DNA of 64,000 nucleotides from Dolichospermum planctonicum (GCF_005402965.1 NZ_BJCF01000004.1:106430-170429); one strand, 5' to 3'; shown: positions 1 to 8,853, numbered from the stretch's first letter. The notes: generated by a model from the letters alone, not told the origin. Translations and numbers: made by a program.

Positions 1-160
1 CAAGGGAACAGGGAACAGGGAACAGGTGACAGGGAAGAGGGAACAGGTAACAGGTAACAGGTAACAGGTAACAGGGGACAGGGAACAGGGAACAGGGAAC
101 AGGTGACAGGTGCTACGCCACGGGGACAGGTAAGAGGGAAGAGGGAAGAGGTTTTGAGCA
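1..160. repeat. Short tandem heptamer repeats (STRR-like)
   Basis: A degenerate tandem array of 7-base units, mainly GGGAACA and GGTAACA, runs from the window edge to about position 118. It resumes as GGGAAGA units at 130-150 after a short interruption. This is the style of short tandemly repeated repetitive sequence known from heterocystous cyanobacteria. The same heptamer, as its complement TGTTCCC, recurs near 34190, 63445, 63560 and 63745. No gene is visible in it. Confidence 0.8.
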
Positions 161-226
161 ACTTTACTTTTCGTTACTTATGTCGGTTTTTTCCGTTCAC
201 CTACTTAGTCTCATTAAGCCTTAATT

Positions 227-275
227 AGTCCACGGAGGTGGACTTTGCTTGTGTAGTAGCGAATTCTATTCGCCC
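227..275. repeat. Dispersed repeat, copy 1 (ends in TAGTAGCGAATTCTATTCGCC)
   Basis: A short imperfect palindrome (AGTCCACGGAGGTGGACT) is followed by TTGCTTGTGTAGTAGCGA and a second small hairpin, GCGAATTCTATTCGC. A diverged copy lies at 37484-37531 with the same order of parts. The element is intergenic, downstream of the Rel/SpoT gene, and could also act as its terminator; it lacks a clear T-tract. Confidence 0.6.
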
Positions 276-298
276 AATACCCTTTATTAATTTTTAAT

Positions 299-2581
299 TC
301 ATCCACAGTCGTCAGCCTCACAGACACGACGTATATTAATAATGTCACTCATTTTTTTAAGTTGAACAAATAAACGTTCCAACTGAGGACAATCGCGCAC
401 ATCAATTCCTAAATCAATTAAAGCCGGTTCTCCCAAAGAAGTTTTAACTTGAGCGTGACGGACATTGATACCCTGGTCGCTTAATCGAGATAGTACATCT
501 TTTAATACTCCCACTCTATCCAATGCCTCAATTTGCATATTAATAGGATATGTATAAGGACGGCTTTGATTTTCTGTAACTGAGTTCCAACGCACTGGTA
601 CTAAACGTTCACACTCAACATGACCTAGATTATGACAGCCTTGGCGGTGTATAGAAATTCCTCTTCCCCTAGTCACAGCCCCCACAATTGGTTCCCCAGG
701 AATGGGAGTACAACAACCAGCAATATGATAAACTAAACCCTCCACCCCAAGAATAGGGGAATCACTAGCACGGTATGTAGATAATGAATCCGTTTTTTCC
801 TGGCGCGAAGTTTTTGCTGTTGATTCCTTGGCGAGAAATGGGATCATATCACTAACAGGTTGTTTACCTTTAACAACTTCCCGCCAACGGTTCAGCACTA
901 AATTTAAAGTAACTTCCCCATAACCTAAACTAGCCAGTAAATCTTCTACACTGTGATAATTACACTTTTCCGCCACAGTCTGCATAGCCTCTGATTTGAG
1001 TAAGTTCTCAAAACCAGTTTTCCCCAATTCCTTTTCTAATAAATCCCGTCCCCTGGCGACATTTTCTTCTCGGCGCGATCGCTTATACCATTGTTTAATA
1101 CGATACTTCGCCGTCGAAGTACCAACAAAATTTAACCAATCTAAACTGGGATGACAATTTTTTTGGGTAATAATGTCAACAATATCACCATTATGCAATC
1201 GCGTTGATAAGGGAACAATGCGCCCATTTACCCGCGCCCCTGCACAGTGGTTTCCGACTTCTGTATGAATGCGATAGGCAAAATCTATACTGGTAGAACC
1301 AGGAGTTAAAGGAATAACATCCCCCTTGGGAGTGAAGACATAAACCCCATCTTCAAAGAGATTATCTTTCACACTATCTAAGTATTCCTGAGCATCTTTT
1401 AAGTCACTTTGCCAATCTAGCAATTGGCGTAACCAAGTAAATTTTTCATCAGAACTTGTTAAGTTAGTATTCTCAGAACCACCCGTTTCTTTATACTTCC
1501 AATGAGCAGCAATTCCGTATTCCGCGATATGGTGCATTTCCAGAGTGCGAATTTGCACTTCTAAGGGTCGCCCTGTCAAACCAATTACCCCAGTATGTAG
1601 AGATTGATAATTGTTTGGTTTAGGCAGACCTATATAATCCTTAAATCTACCAGGGATGGGACGAAAAGTATCATGAACCACCGCTAAAGCTCGATAACAT
1701 TCTTCATTAGTTTGGACAATAATTCGCAGCGCCGCCAAATCATAAATTTCATGAAATTCCTTTTGCTGCCGCCGCATTTTTTGATAAATGCTATAAAGGT
1801 GTTTAGGACGACCGCTAATTTCCAAACAATTAATACGCGCTTTCAGTAACCGACGGCGCAGAGTCTCCGTAGCTTTAAGTAACTTTTCTTCCCTATCCGT
1901 GCGTTTTTCAGCCACACATTGCTGAGTTTCTCGATAGGCCTCCGGTTCTAAATATTTGAATGCTAGGTCTTCTAATTCCCATTTAATTTGCCAAATTCCT
2001 AAACGATTCGCCAAAGGTGCGAAAATATCTCGTGTTTCCTGGGCGCTACGTTGACGACTAGATTCTGGCATATATTGAAGAGTCCGCATATTATGCAAAC
2101 GGTCCGCCAGTTTGACCACAATTACCCGAATATCTTGCGCCATAGCCAGAAACATTCGCCGGAAATTTTCCGCTTGACTTTCGGTTTTGCTGGTAAAATT
2201 AATTTTCGACAGCTTAGTAACACCTTCTACCAATCGCCGCACCTCTGATCCAAAGCGTGCTTCTATGTCTTCACCTGTAACTTCTGTATCTTCAACTACA
2301 TCATGAAGCAAGCCCGCTGCTATCATAACAGGACTACCACCTAATTCACGGAGTATTTCCGCCACAGCCACAGGGTGAGCAATATAAGGTTCTCCAGATT
2401 TTCGGGTTTGACCCCCATGTAATTCATAAGCAAACTGAAATGCTCGACAAATCAGAGCGTTACCGTTATACGTTCGGTCTTCTTCCTCCGTCAGTATGGG
2501 TGCTGGAGGTTCAATTAAACATCTGTTAAGCCAGTCTGGGAGAACGACATCAGTAGGAGGTTTGATAGCTATACTACTCAT
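299..2581 (-). CDS. Bifunctional (p)ppGpp synthetase/hydrolase, Rel/SpoT family
   Basis: Makes and degrades the stringent-response alarmone (p)ppGpp in the cytoplasm. The 760-residue product has the full long-RSH layout. An N-terminal HD hydrolase domain carries the HD pair at residues 93-94 in GLLHDVVEDT. The synthetase domain lies at about 255-370 (RPKHLYSIYQKM, IYDLAALRIIV). A TGS domain lies at about 405-470 (VFTPKGDVIPLTPGST) and a C-terminal ACT domain follows from about 685. Both catalytic halves look complete, so bifunctional activity is expected from the family. It starts at ATG 2581 and is divergent from the small gene at 2871. The 289-base upstream gap shows no other gene. Whether the symbol should be rel, relA or spoT cannot be decided from sequence alone. 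Confidence 0.95.
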   Translation of the reverse strand: MSSIAIKPPTDVVLPDWLNRCLIEPPAPILTEEEDRTYNGNALICRAFQFAYELHGGQTRKSGEPYIAHPVAVAEILRELGGSPVMIAAGLLHDVVEDTEVTGEDIEARFGSEVRRLVEGVTKLSKINFTSKTESQAENFRRMFLAMAQDIRVIVVKLADRLHNMRTLQYMPESSRQRSAQETRDIFAPLANRLGIWQIKWELEDLAFKYLEPEAYRETQQCVAEKRTDREEKLLKATETLRRRLLKARINCLEISGRPKHLYSIYQKMRRQQKEFHEIYDLAALRIIVQTNEECYRALAVVHDTFRPIPGRFKDYIGLPKPNNYQSLHTGVIGLTGRPLEVQIRTLEMHHIAEYGIAAHWKYKETGGSENTNLTSSDEKFTWLRQLLDWQSDLKDAQEYLDSVKDNLFEDGVYVFTPKGDVIPLTPGSTSIDFAYRIHTEVGNHCAGARVNGRIVPLSTRLHNGDIVDIITQKNCHPSLDWLNFVGTSTAKYRIKQWYKRSRREENVARGRDLLEKELGKTGFENLLKSEAMQTVAEKCNYHSVEDLLASLGYGEVTLNLVLNRWREVVKGKQPVSDMIPFLAKESTAKTSRQEKTDSLSTYRASDSPILGVEGLVYHIAGCCTPIPGEPIVGAVTRGRGISIHRQGCHNLGHVECERLVPVRWNSVTENQSRPYTYPINMQIEALDRVGVLKDVLSRLSDQGINVRHAQVKTSLGEPALIDLGIDVRDCPQLERLFVQLKKMSDIINIRRVCEADDCG

Positions 2582-2870
2582 AAAATCAAAAAGGTAATTT
2601 GTGGATAGGTTGGAAGATAGTTAAAATTGACAGCACCGCCATAAAATAGATGCTGTTGCCTGGAGGCTTAGAGATAAGACGAGAGAGATGATGTCTTAAT
2701 GGTTTTATCATCCATTACAAGTTGCTTTCAAATATAATCAGAAAAACCTATTGACGAGAAACCAAGCCCCAAAGTACAATTCAGGGCTGATGATTTTGAG
2801 CAAACAAAAAAGAAAGTTGAGTTGTATGAGAAAATTTTCTTGACATTAATATTATCCTAACTGGCAACAA

Positions 2871-3218
2871 ATGTCTTTAAATTGTGATAAATATCAGGAA
2901 TTGGCAACATTTATAGACGAGTTACGAACTCATATAACAGCCGATAAACTCAATACTAATCAATTACGGTTAAATTTCACCCATCTACAAACATTTTTTT
3001 TACAGCAAATTGTTCCCTTAGTTGATGACAATTCCCAGCAACTGTCCTATAAAACGGAAATAAGTAAACAGTTGCGACTCTTGGAAGTGGATATAATGTT
3101 TCTCCAAGGGGCAAGGCATTCAACAACGCTACAGGCTAGATTGAAAGCCATTGAAGAACGAATTAATACTTTACTTGGGTATTGTCAAGCTATTATCCAG
3201 CCATTGGCAGATAAGTAA
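2871..3218 (+). CDS. Small helical protein, possibly PatD-like (heterocyst frequency control)
   Basis: A 115-residue, mostly helical, soluble protein without signal peptide or membrane segment. Its centre (ISKQLRLLEVDIMFLQGAR) and size recall the cyanobacterial family annotated as heterocyst frequency control protein PatD, which influences the commitment of cells to heterocyst differentiation. I recognise the pattern only from memory, so this name is tentative and no symbol is given. A TTGACA hexamer at 2840-2845 could be a promoter -35 box. The gene stands alone between the divergent Rel/SpoT gene and a membrane zinc-ribbon gene about 200 bases downstream. Confidence 0.7.
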   Translation: MSLNCDKYQELATFIDELRTHITADKLNTNQLRLNFTHLQTFFLQQIVPLVDDNSQQLSYKTEISKQLRLLEVDIMFLQGARHSTTLQARLKAIEERINTLLGYCQAIIQPLADK

Positions 3219-3417
3219 TCATAAACTAGAAATATACTGAAATTAAATGAATTTAACTTACTCACCAAAGATAGAACTAACTACTTAATAAGTATATAAA
3301 ACTTAACAAAAAAAACTACTAAAGTCATAGGAAAATGGTAAATTAATTTCAGTAACACCCAGGATCAGGCTGTGTTTCTTGATAGTCCATCAACTTAAAT
3401 AGATACAGGATAGTTAT

Positions 3418-4665
3418 ATGTTTAATAGAATACGTAGTCTTTTAAGCGGATTTTTCAATAATTCTCGCACAGTAAACAACGAACCACTAAATAAAGTGAG
3501 TTTGATAGTAATTATTTTAGTTGATATTTTCATTTTAATTAATGTCTTTACGGGTTTAAATGATATTAGTCAATGGTATCTTAGCCCGTCTCAGTCTTAT
3601 CCATGCTATTCTGAATGGAACGATTATAAAGCAGATACTAAGACAAATAAAGATTATCAATTTCTGATCAGTGGATTACCTTATGGTAGCAATGAGCAAA
3701 CAATTCAACAAAGATATCAAGATGCAGAAAACAGACATTTGGGTAAAGTTTCGCCAATATGTTTAAATTATGGAGAATTTAAAGATCAACTAAACAATCC
3801 TGAAAATCAGAAAATTATCAGCGGTATCAATCAGAAACAAAATAAGATTAATCAACTCCAACAGGCCAATAATACAATTCGTGAACAATACGATTCCACA
3901 CTTTTAGAAAAAATTGCTGGTCAGCCTTCAGGTAATTCAATTAATCAAGTAAAAGCGGAAAAAGCTAAACAGGAATTAACGCAAAATAACCGCAATATTT
4001 CTGTATTAAAACAAGAAATTGCTAATCTACAAAATCAACTGCTGAACAAACCTGAGAGTATTAATTTCCTCTCTTTTGTCAAGGACGAAACTAAATTTAA
4101 CCAAGTTGCAAAAGGTCATCAAGACGCATCATTTTGGTATTCTAGCATTCAATTTCTATTTCAGTCCATCTTCCTACTGCCCTTGATTTTGGTTGCATTA
4201 TTGGTTAATAACTTGAGTCAACGCCAAGGATATGGATTAATAAGCCTCATAAGCTGGCATTTGCTAGTTATATTTCTCATTCCTCTAGTTCTAAAAATAT
4301 TTGAATTTCTGCAAATTGGTGTCATATTTCAATATTTATCTAATCTCATTAATCGTCTGTTTGCAGGGTTAATCTTCCTCCTGCGTTACCTTTATATTTT
4401 GGTAATTCCTGTACTTGGTTTTGGGATCATTAAATTTTTCCAAACCGTTGTATTTAATACCAAAATTCAGGCCACTAAAAGAATTCAAGAATCAAGGTGT
4501 ATTCGCTGTGCCAAAAAAATTCGTCCACGAGATAGTTACTGTCCCCACTGTGGTTATGATCAATATATTGAATGCCATAATTGCCATAATTTGACCTATA
4601 GAGGATTACCTTATTGTTATCATTGTGGCGCTGATCAAAATTCTAGTCCCGTAGAACAGAATTAA
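3418..4665 (+). CDS. Membrane protein with coiled coil and C-terminal double zinc ribbon
   Basis: A 415-residue protein of unknown function. One membrane segment lies near residues 26-45. It is followed by an extracytoplasmic or cytoplasmic loop rich in Gln, Asn and Lys with coiled-coil character (about 130-205). Three hydrophobic segments follow at about 240-345. The C-terminal tail from about residue 360 carries four CxxC-type knuckles (CIRCAKK, CPHCGYD, CHNCHN, CYHCGAD), the pattern of a double zinc ribbon. The ATG at 3418 follows a long AT-rich leader with no strong ribosome binding site. It shares no obvious operon with thioredoxin downstream, since a palindromic repeat separates them. 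I do not recognise a specific role. Confidence 0.85.
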   Translation: MFNRIRSLLSGFFNNSRTVNNEPLNKVSLIVIILVDIFILINVFTGLNDISQWYLSPSQSYPCYSEWNDYKADTKTNKDYQFLISGLPYGSNEQTIQQRYQDAENRHLGKVSPICLNYGEFKDQLNNPENQKIISGINQKQNKINQLQQANNTIREQYDSTLLEKIAGQPSGNSINQVKAEKAKQELTQNNRNISVLKQEIANLQNQLLNKPESINFLSFVKDETKFNQVAKGHQDASFWYSSIQFLFQSIFLLPLILVALLVNNLSQRQGYGLISLISWHLLVIFLIPLVLKIFEFLQIGVIFQYLSNLINRLFAGLIFLLRYLYILVIPVLGFGIIKFFQTVVFNTKIQATKRIQESRCIRCAKKIRPRDSYCPHCGYDQYIECHNCHNLTYRGLPYCYHCGADQNSSPVEQN

Positions 4666-4690
4666 AAATCAAAAAGTATAATTCATCAAT

Positions 4691-4718
4691 GTTGGGTTTA
4701 ACTGTCGTTCAACCCAAC
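4691..4718. repeat. Palindromic repeat GTTGGGTT...AACCCAAC, copy 1
   Basis: Perfect 8-base arms GTTGGGTT (4691-4698) and AACCCAAC (4711-4718) enclose a 12-base loop. Related copies lie at 36361-36390 and 54126-54150, all intergenic. The family probably forms RNA hairpins between genes. Just downstream, 4741-4775 holds a direct duplication of AAATTTAAACTTAG. Confidence 0.65.
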
Positions 4719-4839
4719 CTACAGAGATAATAAAAAACTTAGCAAATTTAAACTTAGTAAATTTAAACTTAGCGACATATTTCCTCACCTATTTATTAGA
4801 TATTATCGAATTACTAACTTAAATCTAAAGAGAGGATTT

Positions 4840-5175
4840 ATGTCATCAATTACGAATGTAACAGAAGCCACATTTAAACAAGAAGTATTAGAAAACGAAA
4901 CGCCCGTTTTAGTTGACTTTTGGGCCCCCTGGTGTGGTCCGTGTAAAATGTTATCTCCTGTAGTCGAAGAAGTAGCCACAGAATACGAAGGACAATTGAA
5001 AGTTGTTAAAGTCAATACAGATCAAAATCCCACTATTGCTAGTCATTACGGGATTCGTACCATTCCCACCTTGATGGTATTTAAAGGAGGAAGACAAATT
5101 AATACTGTTGTTGGTGCTGTTCCCAAAACCACTTTAGCTGCTACCTTAGATAAGTATATTACCAGAGAGAAGTAA
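4840..5175 (+). CDS. trxA: Thioredoxin (m-type)
   Basis: Cytoplasmic dithiol-disulfide oxidoreductase that reduces target proteins using electrons from thioredoxin reductases. The 111-residue product is a single thioredoxin domain with the classical WCGPC redox site (Cys32 and Cys35). It also has the cis-proline loop in [13 protein letters not shown]. Length and motifs match bacterial and m-type chloroplast thioredoxins. The ATG at 4840 follows a good purine-rich ribosome binding site (AGAGAGGA). The gene appears monocistronic. The next gene starts 175 bases later, after a stretch resembling other dispersed cyanobacterial intergenic repeats (ATAACGAACCACAGG near 5273). Confidence 0.95.
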   Translation: MSSITNVTEATFKQEVLENETPVLVDFWAPWCGPCKMLSPVVEEVATEYEGQLKVVKVNTDQNPTIASHYGIRTIPTLMVFKGGRQINTVVGAVPKTTLAATLDKYITREK

Positions 5176-5349
5176 TTAAAAAAACAGGGATATTAGAGAT
5201 AAAAACCTCGCATTTACTTTCTCGCGTCTCTGGGTCTGTGCGTGATCAAAAATACCCTGTAATTCCATCAACAAATAACGAACCACAGGTTAATTGAACA
5301 GCGGACAAAAAAGCGTTACCCTAAATAGGACAAAACAGAGGAGAATACC

Positions 5350-6015
5350 GTGAGTTCCAGCACCCAGACCCAAGCATTAGACGTACCTAGCGCCATAGTA
5401 CAACGCCGTTCCATCAAAACCTTCAAACCAGATTCTATTTCCCCCGACTTACTCAAACAACTAGTAGAATTAACCGTAGCCGCACCCAGTAGTTTTAATG
5501 TTCAATCTTGGAGAATAGTATTAGTTCAAGAGGAAACGCAAAAACAAGCATTATGCGCGGCTTCCTGGAATCAAAAGCAAATTATCCAAGCGCCCGTTAC
5601 CTTTGTTTTCGCTGCTGACACTGCTGCGGGAGAAAAGGACTTAACACCGATTTTAGAACAAGGGTTAGCCACAGGAGCCTGGAATGAGGGAACGGTGAAT
5701 TATTTTAGAAATGCAATTCCCCAATTTCAAGCAGGGTTAGGAGACAAGCGCCGGGAATACGCCATTAAAGATGCCATGATAGCTGCTACAAACTTAGTCT
5801 TAGCCGCAGAAAGCCTGGGTTTATCTACCTGCTTTATGAATGGTTGGATTGAAGAACAGGTCAAAGCTATAATTGGTGCTGAGAATAACCCAGACATAGC
5901 CATTGCTGTTTTAGTACCGGTCGGTTATGCGGCCGAACCGCGTTTAAATCCCGGTCGTTTACCATTATCGGTTAATGTGTCTGTAGATAAGCTAGACAAC
6001 CCCTATGAAGGTTAA
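5350..6015 (+). CDS. Nitroreductase family protein
   Basis: FMN-dependent NAD(P)H oxidoreductase of the nitroreductase superfamily; the natural substrate is unknown. The 221-residue sequence has the family N-terminus RRSIKTFKPDSIS, where Arg and Ser contact FMN. It also has the APSSFNVQSWRIV flavin-site motif and the C-terminal VGYAAEPRLNPGRLPL that resembles the P-x-K-x-R-x-P ending of many members. The start is GTG 5350, preceded by AGAGGAGAA at the right distance. It is a single-gene unit. The sequence after it is a tandem repeat region, not another gene of the same transcript. Confidence 0.9.
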   Translation: MSSSTQTQALDVPSAIVQRRSIKTFKPDSISPDLLKQLVELTVAAPSSFNVQSWRIVLVQEETQKQALCAASWNQKQIIQAPVTFVFAADTAAGEKDLTPILEQGLATGAWNEGTVNYFRNAIPQFQAGLGDKRREYAIKDAMIAATNLVLAAESLGLSTCFMNGWIEEQVKAIIGAENNPDIAIAVLVPVGYAAEPRLNPGRLPLSVNVSVDKLDNPYEG

Positions 6016-6654
6016 TTAGGGATTTGGGGGTTAGGTTGGGACAATTTTTGGCTAAATGAACCATATTTTTAGTTTCGCGCAAAGATGCGAGGGCGCACAG
6101 CATCATGAAGTTCATCTGTCCTCATCTGTCTTCATCTGTCTTTATCTGTCTTAATTATCTGTCCTCATCTGTCTTTATTATTTGTCTTCATCTGTCTTCA
6201 TCTGTCTTTATCTGTCCTCATCTGCGGTTAATTATTCTGAAAATCTTATTCTATCTAGCTTTGTTTTAATTATACTTACTATAAAAACTATATATTTCGG
6301 TTGTTTAAATTACAAAGTGATAATTTTTTATTGTACATCAATAAACATAAAAATAGTTGGTTTTGATTTAAAAATATTGTAATACGGCAATGACTAAAAT
6401 CTGTTGCTGGCTCTCTCATTAATTCTAGAAGTTTTACTTTTAGTTTTTCTGACAATTCACAAAAATTTACTTAACCCAAATATTGGGTTTAGTAAGTTCA
6501 ATTTCTAACAGTGATTTAGTTTAGCTACATCCATAATTACTGTTGTTTGACATATTTTCCCTATTTTTCAGGGGAGTAAATGACTGAACTCGCAGCAAAT
6601 TTATCATATTTATGTTTGGCTGGATAGAGTAGTAAATAAGTCTAGGAGATTGTA
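6016..6654. other. Intergenic region upstream of the oxidase operon
   Basis: 639 bases without a convincing gene. The first part holds the decamer array described separately (6110-6227). The remainder is AT-rich and presumably contains the promoter of the DUF2231-oxidase operon. I looked for an NtcA box (GTA-N8-TAC) and found no match that I would defend. AGGAG at 6643-6647 is the ribosome binding site of the gene starting at 6655. Confidence 0.5.
6110..6227. repeat. Tandem decamer array, unit TCATCTGTCT
   Basis: About eleven imperfect copies of a 10-base unit (TCATCTGTCT, TTATCTGTCT, TCATCTGTCC) run head to tail, two of them stretched by a few bases. The apparent open frame over it is only a by-product of the repeat. 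A period of 10 puts the units on nearly the same face of the helix. Function unknown. Confidence 0.8.
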
Positions 6655-7155
6655 ATGCTGGATTTTTTCACTTCATTGAATGAGCATAATTTACCATATC
6701 CAGATCCTTTACATCCTATCGTGGTTCACTTTGTAATTGCGATGGTTCTATTTTCTGTTTTCTGTGATGTCGCTGGGTATTTAACTGGTAGAACTCGCTT
6801 GTTTGAAGTGAGTTGGTGGAATATGTGTATTGCTACAGTGGCGATTTTTGTAGCGATTATTTTTGGTCAATTTGAGGCGGGTTTAGCTAAACCTTATGAA
6901 CTGGCTAAATCAGTTTTAAATGTTCATACTCTTATTGGTTGGTCACTTTCTGGAATCATTACGGCCATTACAGCTTGGCGTTATGTTTTGCGGAGTCAAA
7001 ACCCGAATAAACTGCCTTTTCATTATCTAGCTGTGGGCATTTTATTAACATTAATTGTCGGTTTTCAAGTGTATCTTGGTGATGAACTTGTATGGGTGTA
7101 TGGCTTACATACTGTACCTGTTGTGGACGCGGTCAAGGATGGAATATTGCCATGA
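6655..7155 (+). CDS. DUF2231 domain membrane protein, first of two in the oxidase operon
   Basis: A 166-residue integral membrane protein with four predicted hydrophobic helices. It carries the family opening LPYPDPLHPIVVHFVIA, with His residues at the start of the first helix, and a later HTLIGW motif. DUF2231 proteins are often encoded beside respiratory complexes and may bind heme or assist assembly, but no reaction is established that I can cite. ATG 6655 has a good upstream AGGAG. Its stop codon overlaps the start of the next DUF2231 gene (ATGA), so the two are translationally coupled. The pair leads a run of oxidase genes, which suggests a role tied to that oxidase. Confidence 0.85.
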   Translation: MLDFFTSLNEHNLPYPDPLHPIVVHFVIAMVLFSVFCDVAGYLTGRTRLFEVSWWNMCIATVAIFVAIIFGQFEAGLAKPYELAKSVLNVHTLIGWSLSGIITAITAWRYVLRSQNPNKLPFHYLAVGILLTLIVGFQVYLGDELVWVYGLHTVPVVDAVKDGILP

Positions 7156-7760
7156 ATTCAGAATTATTAGATCAAATTAGTCATCAAATGGGTGCAAATG
7201 GTTTACCTTATGCCATTCCTGTTCATCCTAATTTAGTACATCTAACATTAGGTTTATTCATCATTGCCATCATTTTTGATCTTTTGGGTGTATTCTTCCC
7301 TGTGGAAAAATGGCTATTCAGATTTTTGGGAATTAAAGTTGAGCGTTCTCAATTATTTGATGTGGGTTGGTATAACGTTTTTGCCGCTGCTGTAATTACA
7401 TTCTTTACGGTTGGTGCGGGTTTTTATGAAATGTTATTGGCTGCCCCACCAGCAGATATTAAAAGTCCTTGGGGAATGTTAGCAATGCCCACAATGATGT
7501 GGCATGGTGTCGGTGGTGTATTGCTATTAGCAATGATTGTTGGTATGACTTTTTGGCGAGGTTGGCAACGTTATGTTATCGGCAAATATGAAGAGCGAGA
7601 AGTACAAATTTCTTATCTCGTTGTCGGTGTAATTATTATGTTGCTGATGTATGTTCACGGCACATTAGGAGCGCACTTAGCAGCAGATTTTGGTGTTCAC
7701 AACACAGCCGATAAATTACTGCGAGCCGGACAAGACATTAATCAAATATTGGGTAAATAG
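7152..7760 (+). CDS. DUF2231-like membrane protein, second of the tandem pair
   Basis: A 202-residue membrane protein paralogous in design to its upstream neighbour: LPYAIPVHPNLVHLTLGLF matches the first helix of that protein, followed by three more membrane helices and several conserved His residues (MWHGVGG, YVHGTLGAH). The start chosen is ATG 7152, which overlaps the previous stop in ATGA. A longer frame from 7092 lies entirely inside the preceding gene and is rejected. It precedes oxidase subunit II across a 95-base repeat-filled gap. Likely role, inferred from position only: accessory or assembly factor for the alternative oxidase. Confidence 0.85.
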   Translation: MNSELLDQISHQMGANGLPYAIPVHPNLVHLTLGLFIIAIIFDLLGVFFPVEKWLFRFLGIKVERSQLFDVGWYNVFAAAVITFFTVGAGFYEMLLAAPPADIKSPWGMLAMPTMMWHGVGGVLLLAMIVGMTFWRGWQRYVIGKYEEREVQISYLVVGVIIMLLMYVHGTLGAHLAADFGVHNTADKLLRAGQDINQILGK

Positions 7761-7855
7761 GTAATGGGTAAATAGGTAATGGGTAATGGGTAATTGGTAA
7801 TTGGTAATGGGTCATTAAAAACTAACTGACAACTAACAACTGACAACTGACTATT
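7761..7855. repeat. Tandem GGTAATGG/TGACAACT repeats inside the oxidase operon
   Basis: The gap between the second DUF2231 gene and subunit II consists almost entirely of two short repeat families: GGTAATGGGTAA-type units (7761-7815), then AACTGACAACT-type units (7822-7850). Similar GGTAATGGG or TTACCCATT arrays occur at 32985-33012, 56812-56850 and 58338-58370. Confidence 0.75.
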
Positions 7856-8779
7856 ATGAAAATTCGGCAAATTCTCAACTTTTTGACCCTAGCTACTGGG
7901 GCAGTTGCCGTAACTTTTACTAGTCTATGGATTGGTAAACAGGCTTATTATTGGCTTCCTCCCCAAGGGGCTGCTGAATCTCATCTTATTGATGATTTAT
8001 TTAGCTTTTTGGTAACATTAGGAGCTTTAATTTTCCTGGGAGTAACTGCTACTCTTCTCTATTCCATCACTTTTCATCGTGCCAGACCGACGGATTTTAG
8101 TGATGGTCCCCACATTGAAGGTAATATAACTTTGGAGGTAGTTTGGACGGCAATCCCGATTATGTTGGTATTATGGATTGCTGGTTATAGTTACCAAGTT
8201 TACGAACAAATGGGTATCCAGGGACCATCTCACCAGATACATCTACATAATCCCATGAAGATGGAGTCCGTTGCTGTTGTGGAAGATAAAGATCCAGCAG
8301 CCATAGTCGAAGATGTAGAACATATTGATGTATCGGCTAAACAATGGGCTTGGGTGTTTCATTATCCAGAACAGAACGTTACCAGTACAGAATTGCATTT
8401 ACCCCAGGATAGTCGTGTCCGTCTTAATCTACATTCGGAAGATGTACTTCACGGCTTTTATATACCTGCTTTCCGTCTTAAACAAGACATTATTCCTGGT
8501 CATGATCTGGACTTTGAATTTACTCCTATTCGCCCCGGTGCTTATGATTTAACTGATTCCCAATATAGCGGTACATATTTTGCTACTATGCGGGCAAAAG
8601 TAATTGTGGAATCACCTAGTCAATATCAGCAGTGGTTAAGCAAAGCTGCAAGTCAAGAACTCACTCCAGCACCTAACCAAGCGGCTTCTGAATACGCTCA
8701 AAAACTCGAAAACGGGATTAATAGCGGTTGGAAAACTGTTAAACCCGCTACACCCCCTTTGGTCAATTTCTCTGGTTAA
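7856..8779 (+). CDS. Alternative terminal oxidase subunit II lacking the CuA site (ARTO/Cox3 type)
   Basis: Subunit II of a heme-copper oxidase, 307 residues. It has an N-terminal membrane segment (about 12-32), a hairpin of two helices (about 48-72 and 97-116) and a periplasmic or lumenal cupredoxin domain. In a cytochrome c oxidase the cupredoxin holds CuA with C-x-E-x3-C-like spacing, a His and a Met. Here His199 and Met245 remain, but the cysteines, Glu and second His are replaced (Asp234, Gln236, Ser238, Phe242). The CuA centre should therefore be absent. Known cyanobacterial oxidases with this loss are alternative respiratory terminal oxidases that are thought to take electrons from quinol. 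The gene lies directly before subunit I with a 74-base repeat gap. Confidence 0.9.
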   Translation: MKIRQILNFLTLATGAVAVTFTSLWIGKQAYYWLPPQGAAESHLIDDLFSFLVTLGALIFLGVTATLLYSITFHRARPTDFSDGPHIEGNITLEVVWTAIPIMLVLWIAGYSYQVYEQMGIQGPSHQIHLHNPMKMESVAVVEDKDPAAIVEDVEHIDVSAKQWAWVFHYPEQNVTSTELHLPQDSRVRLNLHSEDVLHGFYIPAFRLKQDIIPGHDLDFEFTPIRPGAYDLTDSQYSGTYFATMRAKVIVESPSQYQQWLSKAASQELTPAPNQAASEYAQKLENGINSGWKTVKPATPPLVNFSG

Positions 8780-8799
8780 CTAACCTTTTGCTTTTAGAT

Positions 8800-8852
8800 T
8801 TGGTCATCAAAAATCTAAAAATTGGCAATCTAAAATCTAAAATCTAAAATCG
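8800..8852. repeat. AATCTAAA decamer-type repeats between subunits II and I
   Basis: The 74-base gap holds repeated AAAATCTAAA units (AATCTAAAAATTGG, then AATCTAAAATCTAAAATCTA) that run almost to the ATG of subunit I. The same TTTAGATTTT/AATCCAAAAT family is found inside the purL coding sequence at 27815-27852 and 28262-28305. Confidence 0.7.
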
Positions 8853-8853
8853 A

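Noticed and set aside
6182..6382. 66-codon plus-strand frame
   Set aside because: Begins inside the TCATCTGTC decamer array and continues in AT-rich DNA; no protein character.
6016..6654. NtcA or other known operator upstream of the oxidase operon
   Set aside because: No GTA-N8-TAC or comparable consensus with a matching -10 box that I could support by eye.
7092..7151. Upstream extension of the second DUF2231 gene
   Set aside because: Lies wholly inside the preceding gene in another frame; ATG 7152 with ATGA overlap gives the proper family N-terminus.
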